Source: Flavobacterium lindanitolerans (GTDB taxonomy: Bacteria; Bacteroidota; Bacteroidia; Flavobacteriales; Flavobacteriaceae). From it: DNA of 64,000 nt. This document shows positions 33,079 through 41,996 of this stretch, piece after piece. Under the pieces are notes generated by a model. It had not been told where the DNA came from, did not search any database, and worked only from the letters and a program-made list of their open reading frames with translations. Position 1 is the stretch's first letter. Every line of letters begins with the position of its first letter. The stretch spans positions 434,001-498,000 of the forward strand of contig NZ_PJND01000008.1 in NCBI RefSeq assembly GCF_002846575.1, read 5' to 3'. Position numbers and translations under genes: made by a program.

Positions 33079-35814
33079 ATGAAAAAATTCTATCTCTTAT
33101 TACTGCTCTTTGCAGGATGGATGGCTGAAGCTCAATCTCTCTATCCCTACCTGCAAGCTCCTACTACCAATTCCATTTATGTCAACTGGAAAACAGAAAG
33201 CAATCCGGAATCTATAGTAGAATACGGAAGTGCGCCAAATGCGCTCACCCTCTCTGTTACCGGAACCAACAGCATATTTACAGACACCGGATATCCGGCC
33301 AATTACTATTACCACAGTGTAAAAATATCAGGGCTTAACCCAAACACTAAGTATTATTACCGCGTCAGAACCGGAACCAGCACTTCACAGACTATGTCAT
33401 TCAAAACGCTACCGCTTCCCGGTCAAGCCGCTACATCTGACGGCCACCTGCGTTTTTTGGTTTTGGGAGACAACCAGATGCGAAACGTTCCGCGATTTGA
33501 CACGCTTGTTGCCCAGGCCAAAAGAAAAATTGCAGAAAAATGGGGAATCACGGCAGACCCGTGCGATAATATTGCATTGACAGTAATGGTGGGTGACCAG
33601 GTAGATGTGGGTACTTTAGACCATTATGAAAACGTACATTTCAAAAAGAATAAGGCTTTATCCGGCTACCTTCCTATTCAGACTTTGGTAGGAAACCATG
33701 AAACTTACGGTACATTAGCCATGCAGGCCTATTATGACCATTATGTACTTGATGAAATGTCGTATAGAGGTATTTCATCCGGAACAGAGAATTATTATGC
33801 CAATCAGGTAGGAAATGTTCTTTTCATAGCTATGGATACAGAACATACCGGAATCCAACAGTTAAACTGGCTTACACAGGTGGTGCAGGCTGCTGATGCT
33901 GACCCGACTGTTGACTGGATAGTTTCTTTAGGACACAGACCTTATCAGGCAGAACAGTATGTGGGCGATATTTCTCCATGGATCCGAAATTCCGCTATGC
34001 CGGTTTTGGTAACTTCTGCAAAGCACATCTTGCATATTGGAGCCCACCACCACTTATATCACAGAGGCCAATTGAAAAATACGCCAACCTACCAGATTAT
34101 TTCCGGAGGTGTGGCCTGGGACCAATATTGGGGCATGGCGGCAGAAAAAGATTTTGACGACGTACAGAAAACGATTTCCAACTGGATGTACCAAATTATA
34201 GATGTTGACGTCAATAACGATACTTTTGACGTGGAGTCCTACTCTATTGGTAGCGCCTATACCTGGAAAAACAATGAACTTATGGATGAATTCCACCGTT
34301 ATAAAGGATTGGATTCACCACAACAACCAACAATATTGAACGATTTTAATGGTGGTGATGTAGAGTTACCTCTTGAAATTTCAAGTTCTGCCTATACTAC
34401 TACTTCCGGCCAGTTGTTAAACTCGACAGAGTTCCTGATTGGAAAAACAGCCGATTTTGAAATCATTGAAAAAGACATTTACAGAGATTATGAAAACCTG
34501 TATGGCCCTTTAAACGGTCAGGTTGACGTATCGAAAGATATCAACGCGGGCATCGATATTACAAAAGTGACTCTGGCAGCAAATGAAATTCCTAACGGAC
34601 AGTATTTTGTAAAAGTACGCCACAGAGACAGGAATTTAAACTGGTCTCCATGGAGTGCCGTAAAGTCATTTAATGTAACCAACAGCGGTTTTGCCAATAC
34701 GCAAATTCAGTTAGACACTATTGCCTACAGACCTAACACCCCAATAAGTGTTTCTTTTACTGATGGTCCGGGTAACCAAAGAGATTGGATTGCTTTATAT
34801 AAGGTTGGCCAGACACCGGGAAGCGCCAGTCCTTCACAATTGTGGACTTATGTAAACGGTCAGCGAAGCGGAACCGTTACTTTTAATGGTTTGACACAGC
34901 CGGGAAGGTATTATGCAACGTTTTTAGAAAATGACGGCTATACAGAATTGGCCGGTAGAAAAGAATTTTATGTAGGCCCATTGGTAACACTTTCTTCTAA
35001 TGCCCAAACCTACGCTTCAGGGAGTCCGGTTACACTATCTTTTGCCAACGGACCCCGGCTTACCAATGACTGGATTGGAATTTATAAAGTAGGCCAAACT
35101 CCAGGCGGACCTGCTTCTACACAATGGCGCTATGTTACTACGGCTTCCGGAAACTTTACCTTCAACAATTTGGCCGATGGTTATTATTTTGCCGAATATT
35201 TCCTTCAGGACGGCTATAACAGTGTTGGAAACAAAGTATTTTTCCAGGTTGGAAACCAGATTACGCAACTAAGCATCAACAAGACCATCTACAACCTCAA
35301 TGAAAATATTATTGCAACCTGGACAAATGCTCCGGGTATTGTTAAGGATTGGTTGGGAATCTATCATGCCGGAGACGACCCAAATGTAGACGAACTGGTA
35401 AGTTTTACCTATTTTGAGGGACTTTCTGAAGGGACAAAAGTTATACAGGACGACAAGCTGCCTACAGAAGCCGGAGATTATTTCATCGTAATGTTTACAA
35501 ACGATTCTTATAATGAAGTATCCAACCGAATTTCTTTTGTGGTTGAAGAAGCATTGGGAACGGGTGAGTTTTCTTCTCAAAACGGGGTAAAAGTATATCC
35601 TAACCCGGTTAAGGAAGGCGAAAAGACCTATATCAAATCAAAATATCCAATCGACCAAATCGATATGTTTGATATGACCGGAAATCTGTTCTATTCTTCA
35701 AAAAACATTAATGATTACAATTATTCGATTATCAACCAAAGTTTGCCTTCGGGAACTTACATATTAAAAATTCACTCTAATAAAGTGTATACTGTAAAGG
35801 TTGTGGTAAACTAA
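33079..35814 (+). CDS. T9SS-secreted purple-acid-phosphatase-like metallophosphoesterase
   Basis: 911 residues. Signal peptide 1-18 (ends MAEAQS), purple acid phosphatase N-terminal FnIII-like domain ~20-112 (SGLNPNTKYYYRVRTG), calcineurin-type metallophosphoesterase ~125-340 with metal-site motifs LGDNQ, VGDQVD, GNHE, LGHRPY and GAHHHLYHRG, then three similar ~85-residue beta domains (DWIALYKVGQTPG, DWIGIYKVGQTPG, DWLGIYHAGD) and a type A T9SS sorting domain at ~838-911 (VYPNPVKEGEKTYI ... LPSGTYILKI). It probably releases phosphate from extracellular phosphomonoesters, and the C-terminal domain targets it to the surface. Monocistronic, with a terminator downstream. Confidence 0.93.
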   Translation: MKKFYLLLLLFAGWMAEAQSLYPYLQAPTTNSIYVNWKTESNPESIVEYGSAPNALTLSVTGTNSIFTDTGYPANYYYHSVKISGLNPNTKYYYRVRTGTSTSQTMSFKTLPLPGQAATSDGHLRFLVLGDNQMRNVPRFDTLVAQAKRKIAEKWGITADPCDNIALTVMVGDQVDVGTLDHYENVHFKKNKALSGYLPIQTLVGNHETYGTLAMQAYYDHYVLDEMSYRGISSGTENYYANQVGNVLFIAMDTEHTGIQQLNWLTQVVQAADADPTVDWIVSLGHRPYQAEQYVGDISPWIRNSAMPVLVTSAKHILHIGAHHHLYHRGQLKNTPTYQIISGGVAWDQYWGMAAEKDFDDVQKTISNWMYQIIDVDVNNDTFDVESYSIGSAYTWKNNELMDEFHRYKGLDSPQQPTILNDFNGGDVELPLEISSSAYTTTSGQLLNSTEFLIGKTADFEIIEKDIYRDYENLYGPLNGQVDVSKDINAGIDITKVTLAANEIPNGQYFVKVRHRDRNLNWSPWSAVKSFNVTNSGFANTQIQLDTIAYRPNTPISVSFTDGPGNQRDWIALYKVGQTPGSASPSQLWTYVNGQRSGTVTFNGLTQPGRYYATFLENDGYTELAGRKEFYVGPLVTLSSNAQTYASGSPVTLSFANGPRLTNDWIGIYKVGQTPGGPASTQWRYVTTASGNFTFNNLADGYYFAEYFLQDGYNSVGNKVFFQVGNQITQLSINKTIYNLNENIIATWTNAPGIVKDWLGIYHAGDDPNVDELVSFTYFEGLSEGTKVIQDDKLPTEAGDYFIVMFTNDSYNEVSNRISFVVEEALGTGEFSSQNGVKVYPNPVKEGEKTYIKSKYPIDQIDMFDMTGNLFYSSKNINDYNYSIINQSLPSGTYILKIHSNKVYTVKVVVN

Positions 35815-35837
35815 TCAAAACACAAAAATCTATAACA

Positions 35838-35860
35838 AAAGCCTCCAGATGGAGGCTTTT
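35838..35860 (+). terminator. intrinsic terminator
   Basis: AAAGCCTCC-agat-GGAGGCTTTT stem-loop with T-run, 24 nt after the phosphatase stop codon. Confidence 0.85.
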
Positions 35861-35933
35861 GTATTTACATTTAGGATTCTCTTAAGGTCATCCGACAAAA
35901 AGTTTTTGTAAATTCAATCCAATAAAAGTGACT

Positions 35934-36980
35934 ATGAGAGATATTGCCAACCGTTTTCCTGAAAATCCGTTACTAAGCCCTAAAGACCTGTTGGCCAGCA
36001 ACAGCCAGTTTCAGGTAATCTGCCTGCTCAATCCGGGTGTTTTTATTTATGAAAATAAAATCTGGCTCATTGTGAGGGTTGCCGAAAATATCAGCCAAAA
36101 AGAAGGTTCTGTTTTCTTCCCTGTCGTGGATGAATCCGGAGAAATTGAAATTCTTGAAATACTGCTGGACGACCCACATCTTATTGCTAATGATGCCAGG
36201 GTAATCAATTATAAAGGAAATGACTATTTAACCACCCTTTCTCATCTTAGGCTCTTGTGCAGTGATGACGGTATCCGTTTTAAGGAACCTGAAGGTTATC
36301 CAATCTTATCGGGAATAGGATATCAGGAAAAATTTGGTGTTGAAGATTGCAGGGTCAGCAAAATAGACAATATTTACTACCTGACCTATACTGCCGTTTC
36401 AAACAATGGCGTTGGTGTTGGTTTGCGGACTACAATCAATTGGAAAGATTTTGAACAGAAAGGAATGATTTTTCCACCCCATAATAAAGACTGTGCTATT
36501 TTTGAAGAACGCATCAATGGCAAATATTACGCCCTGCACCGTCCTAGCAGTAAGGAAATTGGAGGTAATTACATCTGGATAGCCGAATCGCCAGACGGAC
36601 TGCATTGGGGAAATCACCAATGTATTCTCAAAACCAGAGAAAATCATTGGGATAGCGCCAGAGTTGGTGCCGGTGCTGCTCCAATTAAGACAGAACGCGG
36701 ATGGCTGGAAATCTATCATGGCGCCAATGCCGAAAACTTCTATTGTCTGGGTGCTTTCCTAATGGAACTGGGCAATCCTTCAAAAGTAATATCCCGAACT
36801 GTCGAACCCATAATGGTTCCAACAGAAACTTATGAAACCAATGGCTTTTTTGGTGGCGTAGTTTTTACGAACGGCCATATTATTGAAGGAGACAGGCTGA
36901 CCATTTATTATGGTGCTGCCGATGAATTTGTTTGTGGAGCCCATTTTTCAATCCGGGAAATTTTATCTTTGTTGGAATAA
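35934..36980 (+). CDS. GH130-family glycoside phosphorylase/hydrolase
   Basis: 348 residues from the ATG at 35934; a GTG two codons upstream (35928) is possible. Five-bladed beta-propeller features of GH130 are visible: RFPENPLLSPKDL and LNPGVF near the N terminus, EDCRV with candidate catalytic Asp140 (numbering from the GTG; EDPR in many members), and a late YYGAADEFV. GH130 enzymes phosphorolyse or hydrolyse beta-mannosides. No signal peptide, so probably cytoplasmic. The polysaccharide-deacetylase-like gene begins 16 nt after its stop, so the two are likely cotranscribed. Substrate cannot be read from sequence. Confidence 0.85.
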   Translation: MRDIANRFPENPLLSPKDLLASNSQFQVICLLNPGVFIYENKIWLIVRVAENISQKEGSVFFPVVDESGEIEILEILLDDPHLIANDARVINYKGNDYLTTLSHLRLLCSDDGIRFKEPEGYPILSGIGYQEKFGVEDCRVSKIDNIYYLTYTAVSNNGVGVGLRTTINWKDFEQKGMIFPPHNKDCAIFEERINGKYYALHRPSSKEIGGNYIWIAESPDGLHWGNHQCILKTRENHWDSARVGAGAAPIKTERGWLEIYHGANAENFYCLGAFLMELGNPSKVISRTVEPIMVPTETYETNGFFGGVVFTNGHIIEGDRLTIYYGAADEFVCGAHFSIREILSLLE

Positions 36981-36996
36981 GTACTATCTCCAAACA

Positions 36997-37935
36997 ATGA
37001 CAATTACCCAAAAACACACCTTCATCCTGCTGTTTTTCCTGTTACATACAGGATTATATGCCCAAAAAGAAATTGCAATTACCATAGACGACCCCAACAC
37101 GACGGTTACTCCAAAATTAGAATGGCAGGAACGAAATAATGCCCTTTTGAAAACACTTAAAAAGCATCACATCAAAGCAGCATTGTTTGTGTGCGGCATG
37201 CGCGTAGCCGATTCCAACGGCAGAGATTTATTAAAGCAATGGGACGACCAGGGTCATATGATTTGCAACCATTCCTATTCGCATCTGTATTTTAATTCCA
37301 AATCCAATTCCTTTAAAAAGTTCAGCGCAGATTTTAACAAGGGCGACAGCATAATCAAACCGTACCGGAATTATGCCAAATACTTCAGATTTCCATACCT
37401 GAAAGAAGGCAATACGGTTGAAAAAAGAGATTCGATGAGAGTATTCATGTCGCAAACTAATTACAAAAATGGAGCGGTTACGATTGATGCTTCGGACTGG
37501 TATATTGATGCGGAAATAGCCAAAGCATTAAAAGAAAATCCTGATGCCGACCTCACTCCCTACAAAAACTACTATATCCAACACATCCTTGACCGCGCCG
37601 CTTATTATGATGCTCTGGCTGTTCAACTGTTCAACAGACCGGTTAAGCACACACTCCTGCTACACCATTCTTTGCTAAATGCTTTGTTTCTTGACGATTT
37701 ATTAACGGCTCTCAAAAAGAAAGGATGGAAATTAATTGATGCTCAAATGGCTTTCAAAGACCGCGTTTTTGAAAAAACTCCGGATATTGTTCCTTGTGGA
37801 GAAAGCATTATCTGGCAATGTGCTAAAACAACAGCAACCCTTTCCCAATCATTGCGTTATCCGGGCGAAGATGCCGAATATGAAAAGATTCCGCTGGAAG
37901 AAGCTGTAAAAGCCTATAAAAACAGTCGGAATTAA
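36997..37935 (+). CDS. polysaccharide deacetylase family protein (NodB-like)
   Basis: 312 residues from the ATG at 36997, chosen because it begins a signal peptide (LLFFLLHTGLYAQ) and avoids overlap with the GH130 gene; the frame is open from 36910. NodB-like motifs: AITIDDP (motif 1, Asp-Asp), HSYSHLYF (motif 2, metal-binding His pair in the CNHSYSH context), RFPYLKEG (motif 3), and HTLLLHHS near the end (motif 5). Predicted exported metal-dependent de-N-acetylase acting on a glycan, perhaps the same one targeted by the GH130 enzyme. Confidence 0.87.
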   Translation: MTITQKHTFILLFFLLHTGLYAQKEIAITIDDPNTTVTPKLEWQERNNALLKTLKKHHIKAALFVCGMRVADSNGRDLLKQWDDQGHMICNHSYSHLYFNSKSNSFKKFSADFNKGDSIIKPYRNYAKYFRFPYLKEGNTVEKRDSMRVFMSQTNYKNGAVTIDASDWYIDAEIAKALKENPDADLTPYKNYYIQHILDRAAYYDALAVQLFNRPVKHTLLLHHSLLNALFLDDLLTALKKKGWKLIDAQMAFKDRVFEKTPDIVPCGESIIWQCAKTTATLSQSLRYPGEDAEYEKIPLEEAVKAYKNSRN

Positions 37936-37943
37936 AAATAAAA

Positions 37944-37967
37944 AAAGCTCCTGATATCAGGAGCTTT
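37944..37967. terminator. bidirectional intrinsic terminator
   Basis: Perfect palindrome with 12-nt arms AAAGCTCCTGAT / ATCAGGAGCTTT between converging genes, with A-rich sequence on the left serving the minus strand. Confidence 0.8.
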
Positions 37968-38001
37968 CCGGGCACGTTTATTGCAGACCAGGCAAAGAGT
38001 C

Positions 38002-38202
38002 TTAGGCTTTCGCCTTAGGCGCTTCTTCTTTTTTTACTTTAGCCACTTCAGCCTTTTTGGTTTTTGCTTCGGCTTTCTTCATTTCTTTATTTGTTGCTTT
38101 TGCTTCAACTTTTACTTCTGCTTTTGCAGGTGCTTTTTGTTGTGCATTTACCATAGCGCTGGTTCCTAGAACTAATGCGGCTAACATCATTAATTTTTTC
38201 AT
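38002..38202 (-). CDS. small exported Lys/Ala-rich protein
   Basis: 66 residues: signal peptide 1-20 (ALVLGTSAMVNA), then ~45 residues composed almost entirely of K, A, E and V (KAEVKVEAKATNKEMKKAEA). Such low-complexity, highly charged periplasmic peptides are common in Flavobacterium. Function unknown. It is downstream of the kinase gene at 38319 but separated by 116 nt and has its own start context. Confidence 0.7.
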   Translation of the reverse strand: MKKLMMLAALVLGTSAMVNAQQKAPAKAEVKVEAKATNKEMKKAEAKTKKAEVAKVKKEEAPKAKA

Positions 38203-38318
38203 GATTTCTATTTTTTAATTAAACAAGAATTATGTTTGTTTCTTAATTATAGGTCAAAGTTAGATTCGTTAAATGAAGATAAGATGAAGATTTTACCGTT
38301 AGCGATTAATTTAACATT

Positions 38319-39644
38319 TTATTTTTTCACTTCCTGAAAAATCAGACTGAAAGTTGTTCCCACATTCAGTTCTGAGCTTACCTTTATTGCTATTTTATGC
38401 AGATTGGCAATGCTTGAAACGATTGACAGCCCCAGCCCCTGCCCTTCATCTTCCAGATTTATTTTCATAAACCGATTAAAAATCTGTGACAATTGTGTTT
38501 CGGTCATTCCTTTACCCGTATCTGAAATGGAAATACTGTAAAGTCCTTCTTCAAAAGAATCTGAAACGGAAACACTACCGCCATTGGGCGTAAACTTGAT
38601 GGCATTGAAAACAATATTATAAATCAATATGTGCATCAGCGTTTTATTCCCTTCAAAAACAAAATGTTCTTTTACTGTATTACTCACCCGAAGCTGCTTC
38701 ATTTCAATACGGTCTTCAAGGTCTGCCAAGAGTTCAGAAATCAAACTCTGGAAATCGATAGGTTCAAAATTGGAATATTGGTGATTTTCTATTCTTGAAA
38801 TGAGCAAAAGATTGTTAATAATACGTTTCAACGTGTCCAGATTCCGGAGCGAAACAACAATCTTATCGACACCTTCATCATTGATAGATTCGTTGTTGAG
38901 CAGGTTTTCCAGCCTGTTCTGCAAAACCGACACTGGTGTCAGCAATTCGTGGGAAACGTTGGCAATAAACTGCTTTTCCTTTTTAAATTGTTCCTGTATG
39001 CGGTCCATCATCTGGTTCAATCCATCATCCAGAACAATAAAATCAGATGTAGTCGTATGCACTTTAGAAAGGTCAAACAATTCCGGTTCATTAATAAGGT
39101 TAATCTTTGTGTCAATTATTTTCTGGAAAGGTTTTAGCAGATAATCAATAAATATGGATTGGGCAAAATGAGACACAATGAGCGTTGCCGTAAGCAACAA
39201 TAAAATAACCAGATGAAACTTATCCAACAATTCGTTTACCTCGCTAAGCCGCTCTCCTATTTCAAGCACATAGTTGGTGTTTTTATAAGTGAAATGATGG
39301 TAAAGTACTCGGTATTCATTCGATTCATTTTCTACAATCCGGGTTTCGTCAACAAAATAATCTTTTGAGCGCACCGCGTTGTTGGAACGGTATAACTGGA
39401 GAAATTCGCTGTGAAGATTGGAGAAACTAATATAAAGCTCCGTACTGTCATTCCGTTCTATAAAAGCATTGATTTCGGAAGTATTGAGATTTTTGACAAA
39501 CTTATCCCGTTTTTCAACCATCGAATTTTCAATCTTCTTATAGGCCACCTTTTTAATTACAAAAGACAGCGTAAACCACATGATGATTAATAGCAACAGG
39601 CGGATTACGGCACTGAATATCGAGATTTTATTTTTGAGCTTCAT
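38319..39644 (-). CDS. sensor histidine kinase (OmpR-partner type)
   Basis: 441 residues: membrane helix ~10-30, periplasmic sensor ~32-142, second helix ~143-165, then HisKA with His232 in NVSHELLTP, and HATPase_c with N-box YNIVFNAIKFTPNGG, G1 SDTGKGM and G2 GQGLGLSIV. It is the last gene of a PepSY-protein/response-regulator/kinase run and starts 2 nt after the regulator stop, so the two are translationally coupled. Arrangement resembles envelope-stress systems, but the stimulus is unknown. Confidence 0.94.
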   Translation of the reverse strand: MKLKNKISIFSAVIRLLLLIIMWFTLSFVIKKVAYKKIENSMVEKRDKFVKNLNTSEINAFIERNDSTELYISFSNLHSEFLQLYRSNNAVRSKDYFVDETRIVENESNEYRVLYHHFTYKNTNYVLEIGERLSEVNELLDKFHLVILLLLTATLIVSHFAQSIFIDYLLKPFQKIIDTKINLINEPELFDLSKVHTTTSDFIVLDDGLNQMMDRIQEQFKKEKQFIANVSHELLTPVSVLQNRLENLLNNESINDEGVDKIVVSLRNLDTLKRIINNLLLISRIENHQYSNFEPIDFQSLISELLADLEDRIEMKQLRVSNTVKEHFVFEGNKTLMHILIYNIVFNAIKFTPNGGSVSVSDSFEEGLYSISISDTGKGMTETQLSQIFNRFMKINLEDEGQGLGLSIVSSIANLHKIAIKVSSELNVGTTFSLIFQEVKK

Positions 39645-39646
39645 GT

Positions 39647-40321
39647 TTAGCTTATAATTCTATAGCCTACATTGCGTACGGTTTCAAACCATTCGATAGA
39701 AGCGTGTTTGTCGAGTTTCTTGCGCAGGTTCCGTACGTGAACATCTATAAAATTAGAATCGGAACTAACTTCCAGCACATCGCCCCATACATGTTCTGTA
39801 AGCTGCAGCCGCGTAATGACACGGTTTTTATTCAGTACCAGATATTGAAAAATATCAAATTCTTTTTTGGTCAGTGCCACGGCATTTTCCTGATAACTTA
39901 CCTTATAATCCTGCAGCCTGATTTTGAATCCGTGGATATCGAGTTCATTAACCGTAAATCCGTGGATTCTACGAATTACGGCATACAATCGGGCACCCAA
40001 TTCCGTCAGGGCAAAAGGTTTGGTCAGGTAATCGTCTGCGCCCAAATCAAGACCGTTAATTTTGTCGTCTAGCTCACCACGGGCGGTAATTACAATAACT
40101 GCCATTTTTGATTTGGCTTTCCGTACACTTTTCAGCACGTCAAACCCGCTACCGTCAGGCAGTCCCAAATCAAGCAACAGTGCATCATATTGGTTTACCG
40201 AAACCTCTTCCAGAGCTTCTTCGCAAGTAGCCACCCATTTGCAGACATAACCACTCTTGTCAAGATAGTCAATTAACTCTACTGCTAATTCTTTGGTATC
40301 TTCTACAATCAGGACATTCAT
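39647..40321 (-). CDS. OmpR/PhoB-family response regulator
   Basis: 224 residues: receiver with acidic Glu7-Asp8, phospho-acceptor Asp51 (LLLDLGLP), Thr79 and Lys101 (DDYLTKPF); winged-helix DNA-binding domain ~125-222 (LTKKEFDIFQYL, VDVHVRNLRKKL, VRNVGYRI). Cognate partner of the kinase immediately downstream. Expected to bind direct repeats upstream of its targets. The PepSY-like gene 39 nt upstream may be in the same transcript. Confidence 0.95.
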   Translation of the reverse strand: MNVLIVEDTKELAVELIDYLDKSGYVCKWVATCEEALEEVSVNQYDALLLDLGLPDGSGFDVLKSVRKAKSKMAVIVITARGELDDKINGLDLGADDYLTKPFALTELGARLYAVIRRIHGFTVNELDIHGFKIRLQDYKVSYQENAVALTKKEFDIFQYLVLNKNRVITRLQLTEHVWGDVLEVSSDSNFIDVHVRNLRKKLDKHASIEWFETVRNVGYRIIS

Positions 40322-40360
40322 AATTTACTTTATAATCATTTTGCAGACTATTCTTAAACA

Positions 40361-40828
40361 TTAGCGGTCTTTCTCCACCATTTGCAGAAAATCGCCGGCG
40401 TCACTAAAAACGGCATCATAAAATTTTGAGTCGCTGGTAAGTCCCACTTCATAAGTATAGTAATTCGGTGTTTTTCGTATTCTTGCGGCTTCAACAATTT
40501 TATAGGTCGGATAATTTTTTTTAAGGTAAGATTGGATAGTTTGTGGCAACTTGTTCGGTTTGACCGCATGCTCCAACACCTGTAGTTCGCCTCTCAGATT
40601 ATAATAGGCTGAAACCCTGGTGCCCTGAACGGTAAAATCTGCTACATACAGTTCTTCATTGCCATCATCACCGTCAAACTCGCTTCTCCATACGGCATTT
40701 GTTTTCGGAAATTCTTTTTCAAAAGCAAAACGTGCTTCGTCAGGCGGTGAATAAGGTTCTTTTTTGTCGGTTTGTCCATAAAAACTGGCCGTAATGAGCA
40801 ATAAGGCTGCTAAAAAAGTATTTTTCAT
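40361..40828 (-). CDS. exported PepSY-like (DUF2874-type) protein
   Basis: 155 residues: signal peptide 1-18 (LLITASFYGQ), then two PepSY-like repeats (EARFAFEKEFPKTNAVWRSE, and TIQSYLKKNYPTYKIVEAAR). The family is structurally related to beta-lactamase-inhibitor-like folds; cellular role mostly unknown. Its place as first gene before an OmpR regulator and kinase suggests it is a periplasmic accessory or target of that system, by analogy with CpxP. A second family member is at 56246-56674. Confidence 0.82.
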   Translation of the reverse strand: MKNTFLAALLLITASFYGQTDKKEPYSPPDEARFAFEKEFPKTNAVWRSEFDGDDGNEELYVADFTVQGTRVSAYYNLRGELQVLEHAVKPNKLPQTIQSYLKKNYPTYKIVEAARIRKTPNYYTYEVGLTSDSKFYDAVFSDAGDFLQMVEKDR

Positions 40829-41223
40829 AATGCATAGGTTTTAAATTATACAAAAGAGACTCCATAACGAATTTACCATTTTTTATCTGATTTTTGGTTT
40901 TGTATGGTAAGAATCATAAACAAATATAGCTTGTAAAAATGAAGAGAAAATGAAGATAATTTTGGATTTGTGATTTATGAATGCTGACTTAGGATTTTGG
41001 ATTTTTGATTTTAGCCACAGATTTTAATGATTACACAGATTTAAGGTATTTATATAATCTCTCAGTAAAAGAAAAACATTTACCCATTACCAATCAACTA
41101 AAAACTATCGCCTATCAACTATACATTATCAACTATAATAACTCAATTGGCCGCATTAAAAAAATTGTAAATTAGCCTTAGAAAAATTAAACCATTAAGA
41201 GCTACTTTAATAAAATAATAACA
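40829..41223. other. 395-bp intergenic region with repeat phrases
   Basis: Contains the left copy of the 60-bp direct repeat (41001-41060) and, after it, ATCAACTAAAAACTATC-type phrases at ~41090-41135 that recur after the right copy. No gene. Confidence 0.6.
41001..41060 (+). repeat. left 60-bp direct repeat flanking the AT-rich cassette
   Basis: Identical over 60 bp to 42829-42888. It contains AGCCACAGATTTTAATGATT and is related to part (i) of the composite dispersed repeats. Confidence 0.85.
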
Positions 41224-41850
41224 ATGGGCATATTCAAAAAAATATTTGGCAGACAGAGTAAAGAAATTATTCAAAACACAACGCAAATAAAAAAAACTGA
41301 CGGTTCTTTTGGTGATACAATTTTAAGATTTCAGAACTCTATTCAAAAATCTATTGAGTGGGATGACTTAAAGAATGTTGAATTTGCAATGTGGCTTCCT
41401 TGTAACGAAGACAAAACATTTGCATCATCACCAATTACTGAAAAATGGACAACTGTATATTCATTGACAAAAGACTATTGGTCCTATATTACGGCAGACC
41501 TATTGAAAACTTTAGAACTTACAGATGAGAAAACTTTCAGATTGGGACTTCCTGACAATTTTGAAGCATTTGCTTTTTTGACAAATGATAATGAACAAAT
41601 TATTCTGTCATTATCCAAAGAAAAAGGAATCAGACTACATTTTGCAGAAACAACACCATTTAAATACAAGGCAGCATTTTTAGACAATTTTATATCTTAT
41701 TGCATTGCGTGGAAAGAGTTAATAGAATTCAATAATGGGCCAAAAGATGAAAACTTAGGATTTGAAGAATGGTGGTTATTTACACTAAAAACATCTATAG
41801 CTGTAGAAGAACAAGAACCTTTGACAGGAGTAGGAAAAATTGTGATTTAA
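41224..41850 (+). CDS. hypothetical protein in an AT-rich cassette
   Basis: 208 residues, not recognised. Starts MGIFKKIFGRQSK, has no signal peptide or membrane segment, and looks like a soluble alpha/beta protein with several Trp residues (EWWLFTLKTS near the end). Codon use is strikingly A/T-biased compared with the flanking OmpR-system and DoxX genes. Together with the next gene it is flanked by 60-bp direct repeats, which suggests acquisition or excision as a unit. Could be an immunity-like or stand-alone domain protein, but there is no motif to prove it. Confidence 0.65.
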   Translation: MGIFKKIFGRQSKEIIQNTTQIKKTDGSFGDTILRFQNSIQKSIEWDDLKNVEFAMWLPCNEDKTFASSPITEKWTTVYSLTKDYWSYITADLLKTLELTDEKTFRLGLPDNFEAFAFLTNDNEQIILSLSKEKGIRLHFAETTPFKYKAAFLDNFISYCIAWKELIEFNNGPKDENLGFEEWWLFTLKTSIAVEEQEPLTGVGKIVI

Positions 41851-41996
41851 TATCGTAAAAACAGCCGCTAACAAAGGTTTGGCAATATGGTGGCTGAAGA
41901 GTTTCTATAAACAATATGACAAGGTTCAACAGCAGGATCCGATTAAACTTTTGTATTAAAAATCCGCTACCAAAACGATAGCGGCTATTATAATTA

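Noticed and set aside
36910..36996. Upstream extension of the polysaccharide deacetylase gene
   Set aside because: It overlaps the GH130 gene in another frame and would bury the signal peptide; the ATG at 36997 gives a normal leader.
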